A stretch of 64,000 nucleotides of DNA from Geosiphon pyriformis (Eukaryota; Glomeromycota; Glomeromycetes; Archaeosporales; Geosiphonaceae). The translations under genes and the position numbers were made by a program. Every line of letters starts with the position of its first letter. Position 1 is the stretch's first letter. Shown piece after piece: positions 56,396 through 64,000 of the stretch. Location of the stretch: assembly GCA_016748015.1 (NCBI GenBank), contig JAAOMT010000128.1:1137294-1201293 (forward strand), written 5' to 3'. Below the pieces are notes generated by a model. That model was not told the origin of the DNA. It did no database searches and saw only the letters and a program-made list of their open reading frames with translations.

Positions 56396-57880
56396 CTTGA
56401 CCAACTTTTTGCTGTTGAAAAAAATTGGATCCAAAGAGTCTTGTTTTATCTTGGTTTATTATTATATCTAGTTTTTTTGGATAAAGTGAGCTTTTTTGTT
56501 GAATATAATAGAAATAAAATAAGTTTAGCACTTTATAATGTTTTGGAATCAGATGAGTTTGGATCAATTGTAGATTATCTGCATGGTATTTGGACTAATG
56601 TTTTCAAAGTTTATACTGATAGATTACTTAAAAGTTTGGGTATACTAGGTGTGGCTAGTAGGATAACTGCTTATTTCTCAAATGTGCATATAAGTATTAG
56701 AGTTGGAATTTTTGGTATATTGTTTTCTATAATAACTGAAATCTATATTGTTGCTTTGGTTTTGATGTGTGTGTTTTTTTTTAGTACAATGCTATTGAAT
56801 TTAAACAATCAGACAGCTATTAATACTTATAAGTTGAAACTTAATTTATTTGAGCCAGATTTTTGCAATCAATATTAAATAGAATGGTGTTTGGTTAGCA
56901 ATTTGATAAGAAACAAGAATTTGAAAATAATCTGGTCAAAAATTAAAGAGCATTTTGACAATAATTATGTTAACAAGTTGGCTGATATAACTATATACTC
57001 TTCTGTGTCTTTTTCAATTAGCATTTCTAAATGTTACTTGGTGGCAAATGGTTTGGCAGTTTCTGGTAATGCTTGTTATTTTATTCAGAACATTTATAGA
57101 ACAATAACTAGTATGCATTGAAAAATAAATATTGGTGCCAAAATTATTGATAATTTGTTTATTTGTAATATTGATTGAATTCACACAACTGAAGTTTAAC
57201 ATTCTGATTTGTATATGCTCACTAGTACAACTAATATATTTATTGTGAATTTAAAAACTTATATAATGAAAGCTGTTTATGGAAGACTTTCTGTTGCTAT
57301 ATACAAAAAACTGTATAACAAATTTTATCTGGGAGTTTTGTGTTTGTTTTGTGAAAAGATAAAAACTTTGGACTATTTATTTATATGTTCTAGTAATGTA
57401 AACTAGTATAGAGATTTGGTTCTTGGTTATATCAAATTTTGGTTATCATTAGCTGATAGTAGAGCATCTATATTTTTTCTGGTTGTGTAGTCTTTGTTTT
57501 TTTGTCTAACTGATGTTAGATTGTATATAGTCTTATACAAAAGATTTGTCTTTAAAAACTGAATCAAGAATGTTTTAAGACTGTATGATGATAAGAAAGA
57601 GACTGTTTCTGTTTTGGTAGATTTTTTCATTGATTGGTTAATACCTATTACCATAAGATATAGTGTGTCAAAACAAAGCAAAAGTCAGATTTAAAAAAAA
57701 CTAAATTAATAAATAATAATACTATGATTCCTAAATTGGCTGACAGATTAGGTGTAGATTTATTAGATAGTATAATTTGTGTGTTTGGTATGATTAAGTC
57801 TTTAGTTATGAGTTTTAAAAAACATATGTCTTGTGCTTTTTTTTCTAAAGTTGATAATAATCCAATAGTTTATATAAATG
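56396..57880 (+). pseudogene. LINE copy 3 ORF2, C-terminal piece (RNase H and Cys-rich finger)
   Basis: DQLFAVEKNWIQRVLFYL resumes ORF2 after A1. RNase H (about 56590-56990): VYTDRLLKSLG, ITEIYIVAL in place of VELKAI, NLNNQTAI in place of FDSQ, NYVNKLADIT; three of the four acidic residues are gone. A finger follows (CLFCEKIKTLDYLFICSSN, about 57340-57400). TAG, TAA and TGA codons are frequent. Confidence 0.82.
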
Positions 57881-57990
57881 TATAGTATTATTTAGATATA
57901 AGTTGTATATAGTTGAGATTATTTTAATTAATTCTATATATTAGATAATAATTGGGCTGTACTTATTAAATAATAATAATAATAATAAAA
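57881..57990 (+). other. LINE copy 3 3' UTR
   Basis: TATAGTATTATTTAGA, then ATTGGGCTGTACTTATTAAA and an (AAT)n tail. It is a worn version of the copy 2 tail (GGGCCACACTTATTAAA). Confidence 0.65.
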
Positions 57991-58880
57991 TATATTAAAA
58001 ATACCAAAATATTTATATTATTAAATATATATATATATATAGTAATAAAAAAACAGAAAAAAAATTTCAATTAAAAATTATTTTTATCTTAAAATTTGAA
58101 TTTTTTTTGTGTTTAAATATTAATACTTTAAACCAATAATTTTTAATTATAATTATTAACAAAATATTTATTACTTAATTATTTTTTAGAGTTTTTTTAT
58201 TTTTTAATTGTTTAATTTTATTTTGTTATTGCTAAAATTAATTTATTAAAGAAAATATTATTAAAATTATAACTTTAAAAATTATTTGGTAAAAGACATC
58301 AAAAAATATATAAAATTAAATTTTGAAAAATTAAATTACTTATTAAAAAAATAAGAATACCAAAATAAATTTGTTTAAAAAAAGTTATATATTAATTATT
58401 AAAAGCAAATAAATTTTTGAATTTTTGTTTTTTAGAAAAAATTTTAACTGAAAATTTTTAGATTAACCAAATTTTTTAAATAATATTAATATATAATAAT
58501 ACTAAATATAAAATATTATTTTTTTATTTTATTTATAATATTATAAAAAAAAGTATTATTTTAAATAATAAAATAATTGTTAAAAAAATTCTTATTAATA
58601 CTTTAAAATAACTATAAAATTAATTTTTTTTAAGTTTAATTAAGTAATATTAATTAAAATACAATTTATTAAGTTATAACAAAAACTATAATAATATTTG
58701 CTAATTTAAATATTGTTAAATTGATTAATTTGTTTTTATAATTAAACTTAATAAAAAATTATAAAATAAATAATAAATTATAAATTTTATTGTATATTTT
58801 GTTAATAAATATAATTATATATAATTTGTTTAAATTTAATAAACAAAAATTAGCTTATATATATATTAAAAAACAGAATT
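57991..58880 (+). other. AT-rich spacer
   Basis: Nearly pure A/T with TA and A runs. No gene visible. Confidence 0.7.
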
Positions 58881-59375
58881 TTATTATTTGGTTTGTTTTT
58901 TTTTAACAAAAAAACATGTAATAAACCATTTGGATGCTAATTCTAAAGGTAGTATATTGGTTGTCAATTTTGTTCATTGTTTTGCTAAAAGATATAGATC
59001 TGTTGTTTGGTTGTCTGTGACCAAGTTGAGATCCTATTATGAAAAGCACAACTTTTTGTCACATGATGGTTTCTCTTTTCTTTTAGTGTTCAGTTTGTTT
59101 TTTTTGTAGTCTTTTGAGATGATATAAAATTTTGGTTTTAAGTTAGATATTCATGTATACTTTGAATTACATTCTTGTTTGTTTAAGTTGGATTTTGGTT
59201 TTTTGAGTAATATTTTTATGTGAATAGTCTTGGTATATAATGTTGTCTTAATTAATCTAAGTGACTGGTCACATATAGAAAGAGCATAAGCCATGCTTAA
59301 TTTAGATTCTGTTTTAATTCTATGTATTTAGATAGTGGTTAAACTGTACTTATAAAACTTTAATAAAAAAAAAAA
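58881..59375 (+). mobile_element. 5'-truncated LINE tail (copy 5)
   Basis: Carries the last coding part of ORF2 (about 58900-59109): ILVVNFVHCFAKRYRSVVWL and KLRSYYEKHNFLSHDG align with the C-terminus of LINE copy 1 (VGFVCNLCLSFKNDIWLVHF, EKHDLILRNS). Then comes the 3' UTR with TGACTGGTCACATATAG and AACTGTACTTATAAAACTTT, ending in AATAAAAAAAAAAAA. Severe 5' truncation is the usual result of incomplete target-primed reverse transcription. Confidence 0.8.
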
Positions 59376-60010
59376 ACATGAATATAAATTATTAAAAATA
59401 TAAATTTTAAAAATTAGGTAAATTTCTTATTAAAATAATTTAAATTTAAATTTAAATAATTTTTTTTCAAAGTCTTTTAATTTATTAATTTAAAAAATAT
59501 TTGTTATAGTTTTATAATAAACAATTGGTTTTTTTATATGTTTTTTATTTTTTATGTCCTAAGTATTTGTTATTATTTTAAATATGTTTAATAGTTATTA
59601 TTAATATTTTAAATTATATTTTTTTATATAATATTTTATATTATATTAATATTATAATTTTTTATATTTTTATTATTTTTATTTTAAGTTAATTATTTTT
59701 TAAATAATTTTTTATATATTTGTTATTAATTTTTAAAGTTTTATTACTTATATTTTTTAAATATATCTTAATATTTTATATTATTTTTTGTTATTAATTT
59801 AATATTTGATTTTGTTTTTATTATAATATTAAGTAAATAATAATAAAATTATAATATTATTTAAAGATATTATTTTTATAATAACTTTAAATCAATTAAT
59901 TATTTTAGTTATATATTATTTTATAATTTTTTTAAATATTTTTTTATTCTTATTTCTAAACTTAAATTTTTAAATACTATATATTTTTAATTTATTTTTA
60001 TTATAAATTT
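59376..60010 (+). other. AT-rich spacer
   Basis: Nearly pure A/T, no gene visible. It separates two LINE 3' ends that face each other (copy 5 on +, copy 4 on -). Confidence 0.7.
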
Positions 60011-60126
60011 AATAAGTATGACCCAACTACTATTTAGAAATTAGAACCAAACTAAGTGATCTAGAGCTAAATATGATTCACATATTTACTATATGTAACC
60101 AGTTATTCAAGCCAGTTCAGACTATA

Positions 60127-63110
60127 CTATGTTGATGCATTAAAAGAAAACTTACTCAAAGAAGACATCTTTTAAACAATCTTAAATAATATAGCACTAT
60201 TATTAACCAAACCAATTAATTACTCAGTCATTTTAAAGGCATTAGCCTTTACAGCAGCAGATTTATGTTTCCAAAAAAACATCAAATTAGAAAACATATT
60301 ATCATTAAAAGATGACAAACTCACATGAGAGCCAAACATATTAATGTTCTTAAAACTATATTCAGCTTTCAGAGCAACCACTTTCCATTCCAACTTACCA
60401 ATAGCTTTGCTAAAAATACTTATGTAAACCAAAACTTTATTGACTTTGAAACCAAGAGCAGAACTTGAAACCAGATCACTATTAACAAATTGTTCAAAAA
60501 CTTTAACCATAGAGCCAACAGGCTTAACAATAGATTCAACCAAAATAAAAAGCTTGGCCAAATTAAATTCTAAAAATGCCAGCTAAGAAAACACCAAAAA
60601 ATCTTCAACAGCCACAGAAGAAGCAAAAGCCACCAAAAGAGGAAACTCAGAAAGAACAGAAAGAACAGATGCTTTTACATAAGACAAAAAACTGATGAAA
60701 TATGGTTTAAATATATTGAAAGCCTTAGAAGAGAGAAATGAAGCAACTTTGCAGTTTACAGCCAAATGGTTTATCTTTTAACACCAAAAACAATGCTGGC
60801 AATCAAGAGTTTCCTACCAGATATGGCACTTTTTTAGTGTACCAGTTTTAATAACAGCAAAATCCAAATTAGCTTGGGAGCCAAATGTAACCAGAGCAAA
60901 GCAAAGATGACAACCAGAATCAGAAGACTGAAGAATAAAACAAGTTTGACCACCAATCTAAGAAATCATATCACTGATTTCAAAAACAGTACAGCCAAGA
61001 GGAAGATTAACTAACTTGGCCCTAAACCTATCATGAAACACAATTGTTTCCTATTGATTCATGAAAGAAAAAATTTGAACACTATTTTTGCTCACCAAAA
61101 CCAATCAGTGATTGAGAGCAAATACAGCAGCATCCAAATTCTTAAAATAAACAACAACATATTGCCAAATACCAGCAGGTTTTGACTAAATGTGAGAAAT
61201 TTCACTAAAGACACTAAGAACTGTCTTAATATCAATAGTAGATACATCCAAAAACACATTGCACAATGTAATAGCAGCAGAAGAGAAGCCAGACTCAGAA
61301 ACCACCAAAAACTTGACAATTTTAAAGTGACAAGGCAAACAGAACTTGTAAGTTCAACCAAAAATGCAGCATCCAAAGAGTTTTGGGAAGCAAACTCTAT
61401 ACAGAAAAGCTTTACATTGTCTTTTAAAACAGACTTTGCATCCAAAAAACCATGCACAAACTGAAAAACAGTCATAACATAAGCCAGTTTAATCTTAAAA
61501 GTAACACTAAGCACCAAAGTAGAGGCCACTCACTCAGTATATCTTTGACAACTAGTAATAGTTTCCCAAACACCACCAGAAGTAGCACCAGAAATTAAAG
61601 GAAGAAATAATTCAATATCTATTTGGTCAGCCCAGTTTTCAAGAACAGGTAACACCATAGAAGATGATTGTTTTGCTTCTAAAACTGATGATAATCTGCT
61701 AGAAAATGCCACATTTGACAACACAGCCAGTGGTTGATCTTGGCCTATCTTAAATAACATACCAGATGATGCAACAAAGATTTTATTTAAAATTTTAATT
61801 GGAACCACAAAGGGGTTTGGTGTAACAATAGCAGAGACAAACAACTGTTCTCACTTTTTTGAACTTTTGGTCTTTTTGACTATTTTTTTAAAGAGGAGGT
61901 GCTAGAAGCACTAAACATTGTTATAGATGATTATTTGGGGTCTTAAATCAAATAACAAATTCACAACTTGGTGCTCAATTAATATAATTATGTTGGTTTC
62001 TGAAGGTTTTGTTGATCTGAAAGTTTTGTTGTGGAGTTTTTTGTATAATGAACAGAGATTTAATGATGATATTGCTGTTGTTAGTAAGTTGCTTTTCCAA
62101 TTTTTTTCTCAGCTTAGTGGCTAAATTTATTCTAATAGTTATGTCTTTCTGGTAAGCTATTCATTAGTATATATATAATTCTACTCTTATTTCTGGGTCT
62201 TTTATCAGGCTATCTATGACATCAATAACTTTAGTGCTTAATCTTCAATCAATTAGTAAAACAAAAGAATAACAAAGAAAATAAAAGAAAATAAGAAAAA
62301 ATGAGTCAAGATAGTTGTAAGTTAATATTCTGTCAATAGCCATGATCAAGAGCTATTGTTCTAGTGTGGTTAAGTATCAATTACTATCAACATGAAGTGT
62401 TGATAGTGTAAAGTGGATTTAAGATAGAGAATAATTATTTATTGGTATTTGTAAGTTGAAAGACTATTTAGATTAAATCTAAATTGAGAGGTCTGTCTTT
62501 TCTATTTCTAATGCTATTGATATATATACATAATTGAGATTTCTTAATTTCTCAATTTTTCACATCAGGAATCCTGCAATTTCTGAAATCCTGCAATTCC
62601 TTTGAGAGGAATTCTGGAATTCTGGAATTCTGTGATTCCTTGTACAAAAATCCTGAAATTTCTGGAATTCTGCAATTCCTTTAAGAGAAATCTTGAAATT
62701 TTATATTTACTATGACTACTTCTGATTGGTTAATTTATATGCTAATATACTTTCTATATTCTATAAGTAACAATGTTGAAGCTATAGAGGAGAATACTAA
62801 TTTGTTAATTAGTCTATTATTAAACACTTTTGGGCTCTTAGTAGAAGTGGAAGCAATACTGAAACTAACCCAAGTGTGTCTCTTTGAGGGAACTTTGACT
62901 GGTAAAAAACCAGTTAAAGATGAGAAAGTTGCTTCAGTAGCTACCAAAGACAGCTTTTCATGATTATTAAATAAAGAAAAGGCTTCTAAAACGTTTTGCC
63001 TAGTTGTTTCTATTACAGAAAGAGCTTCTCTGGTTGAAATTTTATTAGATATCTTAGAAAAGATATCAGTTACAGCTTTTTTACTCTTGCTCTGGTCATG
63101 GTCATGAAAT
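60127..63110 (-). pseudogene. LINE copy 4 ORF1 (zinc-knuckle RNA-binding protein), broken
   Basis: Recognisable order: a basic N-terminus with FHDHDQSKSKKAVTDIFSK, SLTGFLPVKVPSKRHTW, a gap for the LTR (61919-62772), NWADQIDIELF, an RRM-like region (about 61200-60990), LVNLPLGCTVFEISDMISQ, an intact CCHC knuckle CFWCQKINHLAVNC (near 60790-60745) and a coiled or helical tail (LFILVESIVKPVGSM, FSKAIGKLEWKVVALKAE). Stops at 60583, 60220-60222 and 61530 and a frameshift between 61500 and 60800 break it. The natural stop is TAG at 60127-60129. It is a distant relative of ORF1 of copies 1 to 3. The start codon is unclear. Confidence 0.78.
61919..62772 (-). repeat. Solo LTR of family A inside LINE copy 4, 854 bp
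   Basis: TGTTATAGATGATTATTTGG at the left to CTATAAGTAACA at the right. The array of AATCCTG/AATTCTG motifs is at about 62568-62700, TATA box at 62521-62528, and both leader hairpins are perfect (62334-62358 and 62383-62407). Flanks are ACAT on the left and ATGT on the right, again inverted, not direct. Confidence 0.93.
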
Positions 63111-63268
63111 TAAGAAGGCAAAGAATCCAAAAAATCTTTTTGTTATTATTTTTATTAATTAATTAAAAAAATATTAATTTAATTTAATAATATAGTTTTA
63201 ATTTTGATTTAACTTTATTTTTTGTGTTTTTAATAAAATTGAATTGTCTTTTTTTATAAAACTTATAA

Positions 63269-63294
63269 TAGGTTTGTTTTTATACAAAAAATAA
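63269..63294 (-). promoter_or_regulatory. Candidate LINE 5' promoter element
   Basis: Identical over 26 bp to 20498-20523 of LINE copy 3. Minus-strand core is TATAAAAACAAACCTA. It lies about 160 bp upstream of the open ORF1 frame. Confidence 0.5.
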
Positions 63295-63382
63295 ATAATA
63301 ATAATAATAATTTTTTTATTTTAAATATTTTGTTTTTACAATTTTTTTGCTTTTTCAAATTTTAAAGTAAATTATATATGTT

Positions 63383-64000
63383 GTTACGGGATGGTTTTCT
63401 TGTTATATTTAATTGCTGATATCTCACTTTAATTGCAATCAGTTTTTCGTGAGTTCCTCAATTCTATTTGTGTGATAATGTCACTTGTTACACTGAAAGC
63501 TTTCTTTTTACTGTTGCGATGTAAGTTATTCTTTAATTCTTGATTGTTGTGTGTGTTTATGTACTCCTTCTCAGAGGCTGAACTGAAATCTACCCACTGT
63601 CTGGGGTCTTCTCTGAAGCTATCCTTGCAATTGCCTGATGTGTTTCTCTAATCTAGAAACACAGAATGTTAATGGTCTTTAGCGCTTTTCTAATTCTTAC
63701 AATAAAGCTTTTATCAATTAGTAACAACGTGAATAATCTTGATCAAGGATTATTCTTCCAAGGGATTCAGTTGATGAATGATAGTTTTATTCAATAAATA
63801 ATACAAGTAGGTTTCTTAATACTTTGGGTTGTGATAGTTCAGTTTTAAATATTCTTTTTCATTTCTTTTTGATTTTAAAGGTTTCTTGGGATATTTAATT
63901 TGAAAGTATGATTTAAAGTGGAGTTTGTTGGATAAAATTGGATCTATTGCTTGATAAGTTATGATTTTTATTACTTGATTGATTCTTTCCCAATATTAAA
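63383..64000 (-). repeat. Possible partial LTR of a third family
   Basis: Begins TGTTACGGGATGG after an AT-rich stretch (63125-63382, nothing visible), which fits the inner end of an LTR on the minus strand. Its plan resembles family A: CTTTTATCAATTAGTAACAA, then a palindrome (63731-63755), then TTATTCAATAAATAATAC. It lacks clear sequence identity with A or B and its other end is outside the window. No coding is seen. It could instead be unrelated unique DNA. Confidence 0.35.

Larger units (their letters stand above)
20498..57990 (+). mobile_element. LINE copy 3, split into three pieces by B1 and A1
   Basis: The three pieces are 20498-24920, 34683-35487 and 56396-57990, together about 6.8 kb, the same as copy 2. 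Protein homology joins across both insertions: ILNITSKFFN (24880-24915) continues with ISINNDKTVIISINQKVK after 34683, and NKLLDKHDCL (to 35487) continues with DQLFAVEKNWIQRV after 56396. B1 and A1 must be younger than this LINE. Confidence 0.9.
60011..63294 (-). mobile_element. ORF1-only LINE derivative (copy 4), interrupted by a solo LTR
   Basis: On the minus strand: a promoter-like box (63269-63294), ORF1 (63110 to 60127) and at once the standard LINE 3' UTR (TATAGTCTGAACTGGCTTGA down to TCATACTTATTAAATTTA). No endonuclease, RT or RNase H is present. Without the 854-bp solo LTR it is about 2.4 kb. It would have to borrow the enzymes of a full LINE. Confidence 0.8.

Noticed and set aside
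63731-63755. Rho-independent terminator or tRNA fragment at the right-edge palindrome
   Set aside because: No U-run follows, the context is eukaryotic repeat DNA, and no cloverleaf can be drawn.
1-64000. Alternative genetic code (TGA as Trp, or TAG/TAA as Gln), because stops often fall at Trp or Gln positions
   Set aside because: All three stops occur inside genes, TGA also replaces Arg, the intact ORF3 of B2 uses standard codons, and true frameshifts and a deleted RT active site show ordinary decay.

Overview
The window is about 64 kb of AT-rich, CpG-poor eukaryotic DNA made entirely of retrotransposons and AT-rich filler. I find no host gene, tRNA or rRNA. The element types point to a repeat-rich early-diverging fungus, most likely an arbuscular mycorrhizal one (Glomeromycotina, Gigaspora/Rhizophagus-like): LINE-type elements whose ORF1 has an RRM-like region and a CCHC knuckle and whose ORF2 is endonuclease-RT-RNase H-zinc finger, plus Ty3/Gypsy elements that carry a dUTPase. 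That placement rests on recalled protein families, not on a search.

Layout. (1) 1-4647: 3' half of a Ty3-type element, A0 (+ strand), ending in a complete LTR. (2) 4648-11106: LINE copy 1 (+), cut at its 5' side by A0. (3) 11107-11830: AT-rich spacer. (4) 11831-19600: LINE copy 2 (+), interrupted by a family B solo LTR at 18294-19263 with a CCAT duplication. (5) 19601-20497: AT-rich spacer. (6) 20498-57990: LINE copy 3 (+), split in three (20498-24920, 34683-35487, 56396-57990). The first gap holds B1, a full Ty3-type element (24921-34678, minus, ACAT duplication). The second holds A1 (35488-56391, minus, ATGT duplication). A1 is itself broken by B2, a full element inserted in its 3' LTR (35623-45483, plus, ACAG duplication), and by a family B solo LTR at 50092-51063. 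(7) 58881-59375: 5'-truncated LINE tail. (8) 60011-63294: an ORF1-only LINE derivative (minus), interrupted by a family A solo LTR. (9) 63383-end: a possible LTR of a third family. When the insertions are removed, each near-complete LINE is about 6.8 kb, A1 about 10.1 kb and each B element about 9.8 kb.

The Ty3-type elements share an unusual plan: Gag, aspartic protease, a Cys-rich module with two cysteine clusters, a trimeric-type dUTPase, RT, RNase H, integrase, and then a separate third ORF of about 220-240 codons that resembles no family I know. In family A that ORF stops at the polypurine tract; in family B it runs through it into the LTR. Every LTR has an array of short palindromic motifs upstream of its TATA box, spaced in multiples of about 10 bp, and the motif differs between subfamilies.

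All copies look dead. Nearly every gene carries stops or frameshifts, mostly explained by G:C to A:T transitions including CGA to TGA. All six RT active sites that can be read have lost one catalytic Asp to Asn, and the seventh is deleted. The two longest-preserved reading frames are the third ORF of B2 and the protease-to-dUTPase part of B1.
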